DNA of 64,000 nucleotides from Cheiracanthium punctorium (taxonomy: Eukaryota; Arthropoda; Arachnida; Araneae; Cheiracanthiidae): NCBI GenBank assembly GCA_038373885.1, contig JAWZYV010002555.1, positions 62,001 through 126,000 of the forward strand, written 5' to 3'. Below, piece by piece: positions 1-11,506 of this stretch. Position numbers and translations under genes: made by a program. Under the pieces are notes generated by a model. The model saw only the letters and a program-made list of their open reading frames with translations, did no database searches and had not been told where the DNA came from. Position 1 is the stretch's first letter; each line of letters opens with the position of its first letter.

Positions 1-457
1 AAGCATTCCAGCTTCAATCTTTTCCCCTCCTTCTGGTAAATGACTACATTTTCTTTCTTTTGTTTTTTTCAACACATTCCTTTAATGAAATCTCCAATGC
101 TGTAGGATTAAAAGTTTATTTTATATTTATATAATATTCTTTTTAGAATTATGATGATGATTTTTTGCAAGTTGGAATTGAATCTTAGCTTTAAAAAAAT
201 CTACATGAAAAATGGGTTTGTGATACATTTATTGACAATAGTTAAAGAAAATTACATCATACTATTTTTCAGATTTAAAATGGCAGAATTTGTTATAATA
301 ATTTGAATAATATTAATTAAAATTAGTAAAAACTACTCTAATTAAGACAATCTGTTCAGAGTAATCCTTAAATGACTTTATATTAATGTTTGTGGTAAAT
401 GTATAGTTATTAATGTCAAATCTGGGTACTTGTGGCCTCCAAAATTCAATTGTGAAG
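1..457. other. AT-rich stretch, no gene seen
   Basis: I see no open frame with recognisable content and no repeat structure here apart from short A and T runs. It probably lies in an upstream FoxK intron or in flanking DNA. Confidence 0.4.
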
Positions 458-788
458 CTACCAAGATATCAGAAAAAACTCTCAAAATACTGGTGTTAAA
501 TGATAAAGTAAATAAAAAACTCTGTAAAAAACACACACATAAGATGTCACAGGTAAGTAGATACATATGTTTTGACTAAAAATTGTTTTAGTCTTCCTCA
601 GTCAAAGCCCTTTGTCACTAAGAACAGAGGGAACTGAGAAGAGATTCTCAGTTCCCTCTGTTCTTAGTGACGAAGGGCTTTGACTGAGGAAGACTAAAAC
701 AATTTTTAGTTGAAACGTACATATCTACTTACCTGTTACATCTTATGTGTGTTTTTTACAACGTTTTTTATTTACTCTACCAAGATAT
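458..788. repeat. Fold-back element made of two inverted Penelope-type 3' ends
   Basis: The arms at about 507-639 and 645-776 are inverted copies of one another over roughly 130 bp, with a few mismatches and a 5-base loop (640-644). The unit is flanked by a 12-bp direct repeat, CTACCAAGATAT, at 458-469 and 777-788, which looks like a target-site duplication. Each arm carries the motif CTGAGGAAGACTAAAAC followed by a stem and GAAACGT, which resembles the 3' end of Penelope-like elements. The left side has an extra ~37 bp (470-506) that is not mirrored on the right. An RNA read through it would form a long hairpin. Confidence 0.75.
684..720 (+). ncRNA. Hammerhead-ribozyme-like core in the fold-back element
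   Basis: CTGAGGA at 684-690 fits the hammerhead core CUGANGA. It is followed by a hairpin (692-699 paired with 704-711, loop 700-703) and GAAAC at 712-716. One extra base lies between the core and the stem, so activity is doubtful. The mirror copy lies on the - strand in the left arm, about 565-600. Hammerhead motifs are known in Penelope-like elements; calling this one active would be speculation. Confidence 0.35.
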
Positions 789-1193
789 ATCGCTAAGATT
801 GTGAAATCTTGCTAAAATATTTTTATTCTTAAACTTTTTCGTATGGGGTCCCCATAATATTTAAGAAAATTTTGTGGGATCCCATGACCACTGCATACAT
901 TCGACACACGTGACTGAAACTGTCAGTTTCTTCATTTGTACTGCAATATACTATTGTAGTTTTAGGTCTAAGACATAGAACAATGTGAAAATTTTAAATA
1001 AGTGACAAACTTAATTTAATACAATTATAAAAATAAATTCAATTACTTGTGTCAGATTCAAACATTAACTATAGTCTGTCCATTTAGTGTAGCCATTTGG
1101 AAAAGGTCACTACTGAGAAAACTCACTTACTTCTAACAGCGCATATGCGAGCATTAAACATCAATGGGAAGGGTGTGCTTGTTCATTTTTATA
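789..1193. other. No gene seen
   Basis: AT-rich sequence without recognisable coding or repeat content. Confidence 0.4.
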
Positions 1194-1739
1194 TAGTGAA
1201 GCACCATTTATACATTTCTTGTTTATACGTTTTTATCATTTATACCTTTTTCTGAATGGTCCCAGCAAAAAAACCATTAGATTTTTGTTAATAATAATTA
1301 TACTTTTTTTTTTTTTTCGTGAAGAGGAGAGAAACTGCATGATGCACATTTTCAACAAACTTTGACAGGTTCTAATTTTATGCAAGAATATCTAATATCC
1401 ATAGATTTAAATAATAATGTTAAACAGGCACTTTTAACTATGTACAATGAACTTTTCTATGCATTCCCAAAAAACCCTACAGCTGAAAGTTACAAAATGT
1501 TTTGTACATGCAGAATGAATATGAATAAAAGTACTAGCTGTACATTAAATTCAGAATAAAACTATTAATATTACTTGCCTATTGTGCATTTTTTTTCTGT
1601 AGTAATATAAGAAGCAGTATTTTAGTTTAAATCTGACTTTTTATTGTTTGTTATTACGAAACTGTACTTACTTTTGGGAATTTCATTTTTATGTTCTCCC
1701 CCCTAGTCCCTTGAAAAACGTATAAATGGTTCTTCACTG
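1194..1739. mobile_element. Tigger/pogo-type MITE, family with TIR CAGTGAAG(C/A)ACCATTTATAC
   Basis: The left end at 1194 reads TAGTGAAGCACCATTTATAC and the right end, reverse-complemented, reads CAGTGAAGAACCATTTATAC. Subterminal 'TTTATACG' repeats occur at both ends. A TA precedes the left end, but the right flank is TG, so the target duplication is decayed. An open frame at 1362-1559 (65 codons) lies inside; I cannot match it firmly to a transposase. The same TIR type bounds the large lipase intron at 48382 and 59471. Confidence 0.55.
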
Positions 1740-1989
1740 TGTTTTCAAATCCTGGCAAAATAGTTTACACCATAAGGTATTCCCAAATAAAAAATTTTAA
1801 CTGACCCTTATGCTTTAGGATTGCAAACATCTATAGCAGAATTTCTTAAACTGTAGGTCACAGGGCCTGCAGCAGGGGTCACAATAAATTTGAGCAATTT
1901 TGATATTTCTTATTTATAATAATTTTATGACATTTTTGTCTTTAACCAGCATAAAATCAAGGTGTTGATCAAATCTAAAGAATATTGAA

Positions 1990-2353
1990 GTGCCTACTTC
2001 TTCAATATTCATGAAACATTTTCAAGACATTAACCTCCAGAAACAAAGTACCGCTCTGGCCCGTTTTGCTTTGGAAGAGCCCATTACCATAGATTTTAAA
2101 AATATTAAAAAAATAGCCAACTTTAAAAATAGTATATATGCCTACATTCGTGAGAGCTTGGAAATAGTGACGACAGATGGCAGCATCAACGATGCGCTTC
2201 ATACAATCGACCGATCATGGGATGACGTCATTCATCGAAAATTCCGGAAGAAGAGAGGAGATAGAAGAGGAAGCCGCCACTAGTGTGAGATCCAGAAACG
2301 ACTGATGATGGTTATGTGTTTGTGTAACCGAAATATATATCGTTTACGGGGGA
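1990..2353 (+). pseudogene. Penelope-like element, 3' end of the GIY-YIG endonuclease frame
   Basis: The open frame 1990-2283 (97 codons) matches, over about 70 residues, the end of the longer Penelope frame at 52746-53378. Both contain 'ITIDF', 'KIANF', 'YAY-RESLEI' and 'GSIND'. Penelope-like elements encode a reverse transcriptase followed by a GIY-YIG endonuclease; this copy keeps only the region after the GIY-YIG motif. It is therefore 5'-truncated, as is usual for retroelements copied from an RNA 3' end. The frame ends at a TAG (2281-2283) and is followed by a tail that resembles the tail of the copy at 53375. The two copies are diverged, so they are not one recent burst. No function is expected. 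Confidence 0.75.
2302..2341 (+). ncRNA. Hammerhead-ribozyme-like motif in Penelope 3' tail
   Basis: CTGATGA (2302-2308) is followed by a 5-bp stem GGTTA/TAACC (2310-2314 with 2325-2329, 10-base loop), then GAAA (2330-2333) and an AU-only short stem III ending in TATC (2338-2341). This is the layout of the short-stem-III hammerheads known from Penelope-like elements. One base, T2309, sits between the core and stem II, and stem I is weak, so I am unsure that it cleaves. Confidence 0.45.
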
Positions 2354-2386
2354 ATAAGGTATTCCCAAACAAAAAATTTTAACTGA

Positions 2387-4998
2387 TTAATCCGCCGTAT
2401 TAACTAATGTTTTATGAGTTTTTATTAAGCATAAGGGTCATTCTCACATAATGGTAAATTTTATGTCCTTGGCTAAAAAATGCCAGTCATAAAAGTTTAA
2501 CAATTTTCTCAACCCCAATGGCAGAAACAGGGCAACCTGGTGACATTGTTGCAGAAACAGAATGATCCTCTGCAGACAGATTGTCTTTAACAGTTGAAAA
2601 ATACATCGAAAACCATTTTCATGTCTTCTGCAGTTGTGTAATTAGTTAAATTGCTCTTTTAGTAATGTAAACAAATCGAGAAAAGTAAAGAAATTTAGGG
2701 CTAATTTTTTTACTTCATGCACTTTAATGAAATTAGTTATATGAAACTAAGAAACCATGGTCGCCATGTTGGATTCTTGTCTCGCCAAATAAGCATTCAA
2801 GCGGCTGCTGGGCTTGTATGGCATGGCGGAGTGGAAAAGTGCAACTTGATGTTAGCTGACACAATGCGTTCAATAATAGTACTTGATATCAATATAATGA
2901 TGCACGTAAGCTATCCTTTCAATTAATCCTTTAATCCTTTTAATGGTGAGATAATCCTTTTAATTGTGGGGAGAGAAAGGTTTACAGACCCAGACACCAT
3001 CTTGGATTTTTTATAGCTGTTATTGCGGCACGGCACATAATGCTGCGGTGCCAACTAGAACAATTCATAAAAAGACAATACATGGATTGATTACAATTTA
3101 TTAGTGTAATTTCAAGTAGAAACTAAAGAATATTTATAATATTGGGAGGGGGGGGGGAGGACTGATAAGCACACACTAGATTGGTAAACTTTGAATTTCG
3201 AATTCCGGGCCTAAATTTCGGTAATTAAAATAAATATTATTTGAATAAAAATGGTCTTTGATTGCTTAAACATAATTAAACTTTTTAAATATTGTACCTT
3301 TATGAGCTAATCTAAATAAAAAAAAACTTAAATTGGAATTATTTATTTAAAAATATAATTTAAAACCTCTTCAATATAAAAAATTTTAATAAAGATTAAA
3401 AAAATTTAGTTTGTTAAAAAAAATATTTTATTGATTTAAATAGAATAGTTATTCATAATCTGAACATAGTTTTTTCAAATTTTTTAATAGTTATGTAAAT
3501 AGATGTTAATAATCTTTATTGATGGCACTGAAAACATTTCATAGACCCTCTCTTATCTTCAGTTCAACCCACTGAGAATACAAACAGTTCCACAGTTTGA
3601 ACACGTACTACCTGTTTATTTACAACAGTAATTGATCAGGGTAGATTTTGAAGCTGGTACTCACTTGCATACTGTGTCAGTCTGTTTACGGTAGCCCTAC
3701 ATACAGGATGCATATTTGTTAATTTTAGGTAAAGTAGTTTGTGTTGTGCGACACCAAAAACATGATTTTGTAAGTTATTGGTTTACTTGAAAACTAATGA
3801 AAGGGGAGGAAGGGGGTAAGCTCTCATTCCTTGCTAAGGTCTCTAAACTCTGACATTATGTATTTTTTCTGAACTGCAAAATTTCACATGTTATTTGAAT
3901 AACCAATTTTCATAAACTAATTATTGACAACATAAACTAAATTGTAATTTTCTATTAACAGTGTATCAATGCATTCACATCTTTCTGTATACATGTATGC
4001 ATAAGTATGTGGTGTCGCAGAAAGATTTTTGTATTTCTGCAGCTTGTTGCAGTAAGCATGACAAAATTCTGCCACTGGGTTCTCAACAATTCTATACAAG
4101 CGCTACACTAGACACTAATTTAACTGTAAAAAAGTAAAATTTCAATATAAAAAAATAATATAAATTTAGTAATGTCTTTACCAAAGCGTGTCCCAAACTT
4201 CAGATTTTATTGTTTGAATCTTTATTTAAAGAATTAAAAAATCTTTACCTAGGTAATTTTTTTTTTAAATTTCATCTCTAATCTTTCATTTTCCAATATA
4301 GTGGAGCTTTAGGCATTAGAGGGGAAAAACCCATTAATAATGCTTGTTTAAGTTTTGTCCCTAGAGATAACTGTCATTAGCAAGGTATGTAGTATTTTTT
4401 TTCTATAGTTGTCCACTAAAAGGCACTGCCATAGTTATTGAATTGTTAAAAGGGATTTCTGCCTTACAGGCTTACAAGCAGACTATGTTTTTGTTGTTTA
4501 AGTAAACAAACACTATTTTATTTTATTGTCCCCCCCCCCCCCCCAAATTTTATAGTGAATGTATTTATAATGTGCTATTACCAAGTTCATTATTACTGAA
4601 ATACATAGTTAATAAATTTAAATTGGTTGTAGGATTTATAAAGAGTTTTGGGACTACATTCAAAGTAAATACTGTGTTGGCTTTTAATTGTTATAATTTA
4701 GCCTTAAATAGGCTTAACTTAAAAAAATTCCAAGGCATTCTGGAAACATGAAGATGACTCAAGGGATGGAGTTTTGAAGTAGGAGACAGTTTTAGACTTT
4801 CTAAAAAAATAAAATTCATTACTATTCCCTAGTTGATATTCTGAGCATTTTATTACATGGACTAATTTAGGCTTGTATAGTTAAGTTATATTTAAAAAAT
4901 GTCATTACCACATTCCTGTCTGTCATTACCATGTTTCAATAGAAAATTGAATATTTAATTAAAACCAGCAATGTAGCCAGGATTTTCTCTTGGTTAAG

Positions 4999-5000
<2 letters not shown>
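2387..5000. other. Long AT-rich stretch with homopolymer runs, no gene seen
   Basis: I find no frame with recognisable content on either strand. A G run lies at about 3147-3156 and a C run at about 4531-4544. The 69-codon frame at 2717-2926 has no recognisable motif. The sequence after 2441 recurs in part near 5920 ('aatgacccata'), hinting at an old repeat. Confidence 0.4.

Positions 5001-5033
<33 letters not shown>
5001..5033. repeat. (CT)n microsatellite
   Basis: About 16 uninterrupted CT units. Confidence 0.95.
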
Positions 5034-5035
<2 letters not shown>

Positions 5036-5160
5036 TGAGTCTGTCACTCTTAATTTCGGCAAAACTGCAGCCCTAACCCTCTCCCCTTGGCTCCCCCACT
5101 GACAAAAGCTATAATTTAGGCTGATTAATTTCTTCATGATAGCAGACAGATAATTACATA

Positions 5161-5855
5161 CAAGGTTTGTCTATTAAATTTCAGGACTGGGGCTAATACA
5201 ACGGAATGAATAATAAAAAACAAACATATGTTTAGTAGTCCTCAAAATAATCACCTCCGGCACTCATACACTCTTTTGCATGGCAGTACAAATTCTGAAA
5301 ACATGCTTCATAATCCTCTGAAGATATGTTTTGAAGTTGAGCGGTTGCATTTTTCTTTATATCCTCTACGTCGTGAAATTGATGCCCTTTCAAAGCAGTC
5401 TTAAGGTTTGGGAACAAGTAACAGTCAGGAGGTGACAAATCAGGAGAATACAGAGGATGATTTAACCTCTACAATCTCATGTTTTGTCAAAAAGCACTTC
5501 ACACTGCGACCACAGTAAGGCCTTGCATTGTCGTGCAGTAGGAGCCAGCTGCCTTTATCCGTATTCGATTGCACACGGTGTACTCGTTTAACTAACCGAT
5601 GCAAAACAGCTTTGTTGTACTCCCAACTTTGAAACAAAACTCCATATTCACTCTTTGCTCCATCGCTGACTGTGACACGCACCCTAATGAACCAACAGCG
5701 TTTACCTTTTTCAAACCGGAAATGCTTATGCAATCACTGTGCATTTTCCCACCTTCACGCCTCATCAGTTACACTATCACATTTGTCTAATGACGTGTTC
5801 CTACACATTTTCATTCATTAGTTACACGAACAGTCCTGGAATTTAAGAAGAAATT
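5161..5855 (-). pseudogene. Decayed mariner element with transposase C terminus
   Basis: Mariner transposases cut and paste DNA flanked by TA through a D,D34D catalytic triad. On the - strand, 5733-5440 contains 'SWLLLHDNARPYCG', carrying the second catalytic Asp. After a frameshift near 5467 the frame continues with 'LYSPDLSPPDCYLFPNLK' and runs to 5232, carrying the third Asp. The N-terminal DNA-binding half is missing. Inverted ends are recognisable: TTAAATTTCAGGACTG at the left (about 5175-5190) and, reverse-complemented, TTAAATTCCAGGACTG at the right (about 5831-5846). The left end starts after a TA at 5159-5160; the outermost right end is eroded. With a frameshift and a large deletion it cannot encode an active enzyme. 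Confidence 0.8.
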
Positions 5856-6319
5856 GGAAAATAAAACAAAATTAAAAAAAAAGTTTTTCTTAAATCAAAA
5901 TTGCCTGTTTTTTGAGAATGACCCATAACTGTGATTTTGTCATAATCCTACGGTCCCCGAGCAAGCTAGTGGCTGCTATAATCTACAAATGTCTAAATAT
6001 GTTGCATAACCTAAAAATTGATTTTTTTTTCTTAAATTCATTTTATAATTTTATGCAAGAAAACCCTCTGTTATTTGTCTATAAATTACTGCATACCCAA
6101 AATGTTGATATGCTTTACAAATCTACTATTTTAAAAAAAAAAGTCGACACATATGCTGTTTTTTTTTTCCTTGCAACAATACATTTATTCCTTATTTTCG
6201 ACCATCAAACTATAGTACGCTGTTATGCACCATGATTGATTTTTTTCTTGCTCAACGCAGTTATATATGCACTGCATTGTTTGGAAACTGTGTTAAGGGG
6301 GGGGGGGAGTTGTATTTTA
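5856..6319. other. No gene seen
   Basis: AT-rich, with a run of G at about 6298-6307 just before the piggyBac insertion. The 107-codon frame at 5912-6235 has no recognisable motif and is T-rich by composition, so I do not call it a gene. Confidence 0.4.
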
Positions 6320-7043
6320 TTAACCACTTAACAGTTTTACCCGACTGCCGATCGGGTCACAGGAAAGTTGACTTCCCTGATTTGCCCGTGTGCCGGTCGG
6401 TCAGTTCATTTTTCAGGCTTAGCTGCTGATTTCCCCGACTTTTTCACTTTCCGTAGTTTGTAATGTTTCTAACAGATTGCTCCAGTAGTCCTATAAAGAT
6501 TTGAGAGAAAAGCAGCTGTTCCCGAACAGATTTATTGTTTTCTGACTGCGCTGGAAAATGGAAAATTTGTTCCCACACATTCAGTCTATCTTGCTTCACG
6601 AGTAATATTTCTTTCCAATTTGGTGATAAAATAAAATAATGATGAGCGACAGTGAGCAGCTTGTAACCGAATATAACTCTGATTTCGAATCCGATGGTGA
6701 ATCGGAAATTTCTCTAAATGAATCTGGAAGTTCTGAAAGTTTGTTGTCGGAATTCTCCAGCGACAAGGAAGTGGAAAGTTTGGATCTAACTACTGTTTGG
6801 AAATTTTGTGAAATTGGTGCTAATAATCCATCGCCTCCATTCCTGTAAAGCGTTCTTACAGTTCAGTTAGTTCTTCGGGGGAAAGCCAACTTTAAAGTCA
6901 AAACAGTGTATTTTTTGTAAGAAATGAAAATCATTATAAATAATTAAATTCAATACTTGTAAAAGTTATGATTGCTGATATGAATTTAAGTAATCAATTA
7001 GAATGCAAAAGTGTTTATCAAAAAGAAGCTGTTAAGTGGTTAA
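6320..7043 (+). mobile_element. Non-autonomous, internally deleted piggyBac element
   Basis: The element begins TTAACCACTTAACAG at 6320 and ends with the exact reverse complement at 7043, a perfect 15-bp match including the TTAA target on both sides. piggyBac elements insert at TTAA and duplicate it. At 724 bp it is far below the roughly 2.5 kb of a complete element and keeps only the start of the transposase (next entry). The intact ends suggest that it could still be moved by a transposase supplied elsewhere. Confidence 0.85.
6639..6848 (+). pseudogene. piggyBac transposase N-terminal fragment
   Basis: This 69-codon frame begins with an acidic, serine-rich stretch and ends in 'WKFCEIGANNPSPPFL'. 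The acidic start followed by a 'P-P-F' turn is typical of the region just before the catalytic DDE domain of piggyBac transposases. The frame stops right after this point, and none of the catalytic domain (DDD triad, C-terminal cysteine finger) remains before the right terminus. The position inside perfect TTAA-ended inverted repeats supports the call independently. It should encode no active enzyme. Whether the short acidic peptide is made is unknown. Confidence 0.65.
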
Positions 7044-8568
7044 CCACATTTTACATCGTATCCATAAACAAAATAACAAGTGTAAACATACTGAAAATGG
7101 AAATTAAAAGTATCCAAAAAATTTTTGCACTAATATGTTACCTTCATTTTCTTTCTTTTCTTTTTTTTTTTTTTTTTTTTTTTCGCCTAACACAGAGGGT
7201 TGCTATATTATGTATATGAGATTTCTCATTATTTCTTATTTATCTATTTTTTTTTCTATATTTCTTATATATCCCGTTTTTAAAAAAAATGCCTTAACAG
7301 TAGTGGGATTTATTCAATCCTTCTACAAGCCTGACAGTGTCCTGACTGTATGCTGGACAACTCTGATCCAACTAATCTTAAGAAATGGAAGTTATTTTCT
7401 AAACATTGCAGTTATACTTCACTTGCACCTAACCTGAGAGCATTGGGAAGGCTACAGTGGCCGAATTACAACTTTGCTAAGTTGAATCACGTGTATCACT
7501 CCGAGAATTTGCTCTTTGACTTGCTTGGTGTACCGCAACTGGCTGTTAATCTATTACTTGGCACAGGACAGCTCCCTTGCGGTATAGGGGCTTCCTCTGC
7601 CTGCAACCTTCTTTGTCCCTTACCAGTGGGCAATTCGACCGATGCAGTACAACAAAGTGCGACCGTACAACAAACAATGAGAATGTGGAATTGCAGGGTG
7701 GGAGAGCTTTGGCAGAATCGGGGGTTGTCAGGTCACTGTCAAGAACACCTGTGGTCAAGATTTAATTTTTCAGCAAGAGTGTGAAAGTTCTAATTGGCGG
7801 AATTCGTTCAATGACAATGTAAGAGCAGTTATTTAGTGTTAACTCCTTAAAATTGCAAGTGTTTCTATATTAAGTGCTCATACAAACAGTAGCTTGTTAA
7901 ACTAAGTATCATTTGAAGGATTTTAGACAAAAAATTAAAAACTAACGTCTTAAAATCTGCAAAAATGTGCAAACTATATCTTTTTGTGGATTCACACTTC
8001 ATTCTACCTTTGGCAATACTGTCAGGTTAGGTGTGTTTCTACCCCGGAAGCAGAAAGTGGGCAAAAGTGTGATGTACGTCGCAGAACAATCGCAATCTTT
8101 GTAGAATGTTTCATCTTTTAAGAGAAAGAATATATAAAATAATGTTTTGCAGAGTAATCAAGCCTATAATTAAAGGGGAGACGTACCCTTTATGCTATGC
8201 CTTCTCTCTTCACTTTTTGCACAATTTTTATACCTAATTTGCATTTTACCGTGGTCTGTCAGACTTGGACAAAATGCCTGAAAAACATTTGCAACTGTTC
8301 GAAGTTAAGTTGCAGAACGGTGAATATAATTCTTCTGGGGTTTCTACTATAGTTATCTGAAGCAATAACCTGTACAGCATTATGAATGACTTTTGATTGA
8401 GAAATTGTAAATTTAGTTGAAGAAATCAAAGAGCTAGCAATTTTTTATTTGTTATATTTTCTTATTGTAAATTGTTACTTTAAAGTTTTATTTTTGAATG
8501 TGTTCTGTTTTATTTTAATGCCATTGAAGTAAGAGCATCTTTCTTGATGTATAATTTTAATTCTTTAG
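7044..8568. other. Intron or flank of FoxK, with a poly-T tract
   Basis: Contains a T tract at about 7157-7182 and the unrecognised frame listed separately. The 3' end, up to 8568, is the intron just before the first FoxK exon in the window, with the acceptor TTCTTTAG at 8561-8568. I looked for the preceding FoxK exon (first half of the forkhead domain) and did not find it. Confidence 0.5.
7350..7784 (+). other. Unrecognised 144-codon open frame in a GC-richer patch
   Basis: This is one of the longest open frames in the window, and its base composition is less AT-rich than its surroundings. I do not recognise the product: the translation shows no known motif, signal peptide or obvious membrane segment. 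Overlapping frames of 60-70 codons on both strands are also open, as happens in GC-richer DNA by chance. It lies upstream of the first visible FoxK exon on the same strand but does not resemble FoxK. It could be a fragment of an old transposable element, or chance. Confidence 0.15.
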
Positions 8569-9479
<911 letters not shown>

Positions 9480-9492
9480 AAAACATTCAATG

Positions 9493-9493
9493 G

Positions 9494-9527
<34 letters not shown>
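9493..9527. repeat. Poly-A tract
   Basis: About 34 A residues in a row inside a FoxK intron. It may be the tail of an old retroposed sequence on the + strand. Confidence 0.9.
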
Positions 9528-9528
<1 letters not shown>

Positions 9529-9922
9529 GACTTCCACAAACAACAAATACATTTTTCTCATCTTAAAGTGTGTTGCCAATTTCTAAAAAAAGAATTCCTA
9601 CAAATAGGTGTTTAAGTATTGTGCTAACAAAATTTTACACATTCTCAATAAATGTGCCCAAAACCTATCAAATTTTTCAGCTAAATTAAGGTGGCGATAT
9701 TTTTGAATGTAAAATTGAGTACATGTCCCCAAATTTGACATAAAATTGGTGTCATTTTCTAATTAATTAATTAATTAATTGTAATCTAATTAAAAAACAA
9801 TGTCAAAATTGAAAATTGTACCCAATTGCTTTTTTAAATTGTGGGGACAAATCACAAAAAAACCACAGAAATTGAAGACTGTCCCCAAAGAACTTAAATA
9901 TAAAATGAAACTGTCCTTGCAT

Positions 9923-10137
9923 ATGACGACATCTGATCGATCTATGCCAGGGATTATGAATGAATCCACACACGCCGCTTCGCGACGGAGTTAACAATAT
10001 AATTCATAGAATTCGCCATCTCTCGTCGATCTCGTTTTTCTCAATTAAACACTGTCCTTGCAGTGCAACACGCAAAAGGAGTATTTTTGCCAGTGTCTAT
10101 GACGTCATCTAATCGATCTATGCCAGAGATCATGATC
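9923..10137. repeat. Pair of ~36-bp direct repeats
   Basis: The sequence around 9923-9959 (with ATCGATCTATGCCAG) recurs with a few changes at about 10100-10137. Both copies follow 'ctgtccttgca'. This suggests a local duplication in intron DNA. Confidence 0.6.
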
Positions 10138-10317
10138 AGTGATTTTTTTTTCAAAGATTCAAAAGGAAAGAATCTGCTTCCAAAGCGTGAATCAAGATCT
10201 TTTCAAGGCGCGATATCTCTCTAGATATTTAGATTTGAACGAAGCTTTAAGTTTATAAAAGGTAAATTTTTTAGCCATCTTTTGAACTGTATAAAAAATT
10301 TCGCTTTTAGTTAGTGA

Positions 10318-10482
10318 CATGGGCACCGGCAGTATTAGGGCAAGGGGGGGGGCAATGGCCCCCCCTGGATTTTTGAATGCAGTGTTTTCCCTTTCTTTTT
10401 TGCTCTTTCCAACTTGGTAGCCATACGTTGAAGTAGTCTCTCCCCCCCCCCCCCCCCCGGAAATATTCTGCCAGTGCCCATG
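10318..10482. mobile_element. Short hAT-type MITE (165 bp)
   Basis: The left end reads CATGGGCACCGGCAGTATT; the right end, reverse-complemented, reads CATGGGCACTGGCAGAATATT. The flanking 8 bases, GTTAGTGA (10310-10317) and GTTAGAGA (10483-10490), differ at one position, the 8-bp target duplication expected for hAT elements. The inside is little more than G and C runs. Confidence 0.75.
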
Positions 10483-10639
10483 GTTAGAGATAAAAATGTC
10501 GTTTTTATTAAAATTTCAACTTGGCGACATGTACACCTGGCCGATGAGTGGAATCCGGCAGCATTACAAACTGGACTTTTATTATTTAGATTTTTTTTGG
10601 CAAAATTTTTCTTTTTTTTCTAATCTTGAAAATGAATAT

Positions 10640-10820
10640 TTTTCCTTTTTTTTAAAATAAATATCCCCCCCCCTTTTTTTTTTAGGGTGGGAGCATTAGA
10701 GCTTTACTCTAATGCCATAAGAGTAAGGATTGACTCTTATTTCAAATTTAAATTATTTTTTCAATCTTTTTTCTTCCCCATGTAAACTAGTTGTGAAAAA
10801 ACTTCACTGAAGAGAGCAGA
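10640..10820. repeat. Dispersed ~150-bp repeat, copy 1
   Basis: Shares blocks such as 'tgccataa-agtaa' and 'aaaacttcact' with about 17300-17460 and, more weakly, with about 17490-17640. All three copies lie in FoxK introns. The family is unidentified and strongly diverged. Confidence 0.4.
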
Positions 10821-11506
10821 TTTAATTATGAATGAAAAAAAAATACCGAAGATTTAAAAGTAAAACTTGAATCGAACAATATTTTGATAAGGAAAGAAAT
10901 GTTTATGCAAACTAGCAAGGAATAAATAAGCATGCTCATCCTTTTTTAATTTTTTAAAAAATTTATTTTAATTGTTTTTCAGCTACTATACTGCAGTACT
11001 GTTTGCTGAATTTTCTGAGAAATTCCCAGATTATAGTCGTTTCACCCAATCTCATGATTACCATAAAAAATCTGCAATTTTAAAATTTTTGATTTATTTG
11101 GAACTTTTATTCTTTTTGAATATCTTTTCTCATCATTTTCTGCAGTGTTCCAATTTTCACTCTACAATTTCTTCTTCTTTTTTTTTTTTTTTTCTCCCAA
11201 TTTTTTTTTGCTGTCATACCTGATTAGTACCACTTAATTGATTATAAAGTAACTTTTTTTATTGTTATAACCAAGCAATTGAACTGATGTGCCTTAGCAT
11301 GGGTTTTAATTAATTTTGTCCCCTCCTCAAAAAGGACCCAATAGAATCGATAAACTCCTTCCTCAAACTCGAATTATAAAAATATTAAGCCAAAATAAAA
11401 AAGAAAGAAATCTGTTATGAGAATGGCAGTGCTGTCTATTTTAAATTTAAAGCTCAACTATATTTAAATAATACTTTTATAATTATATTTTGTACATTTT
11501 CTACAG

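Larger units (their letters stand above)
1772..2386. repeat. 33-bp direct repeats flanking the Penelope tail
   Basis: The sequences at 1772-1804 and 2354-2386 are the same 33 bases except for one T/C difference. They bracket 549 bp that end in the Penelope tail. This fits a long target-site duplication, or a remnant of a tandem Penelope arrangement. A 12-bp inverted pair, TGACCCTTATGC at 1802-1813 and its complement at 2429-2440, overlaps the same borders. Confidence 0.65.

Noticed and set aside
5912..6235. 107-codon frame, hydrophobic and F-rich
   Set aside because: The composition follows from T-rich DNA; no motif, no splice context and no relative in the window.
1..8568. The preceding FoxK exon (start of the forkhead domain)
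   Set aside because: I looked for a 'KPPYSYA...GWQ' type exon ending in a donor and found none; it must be upstream of the window or beyond my reading.
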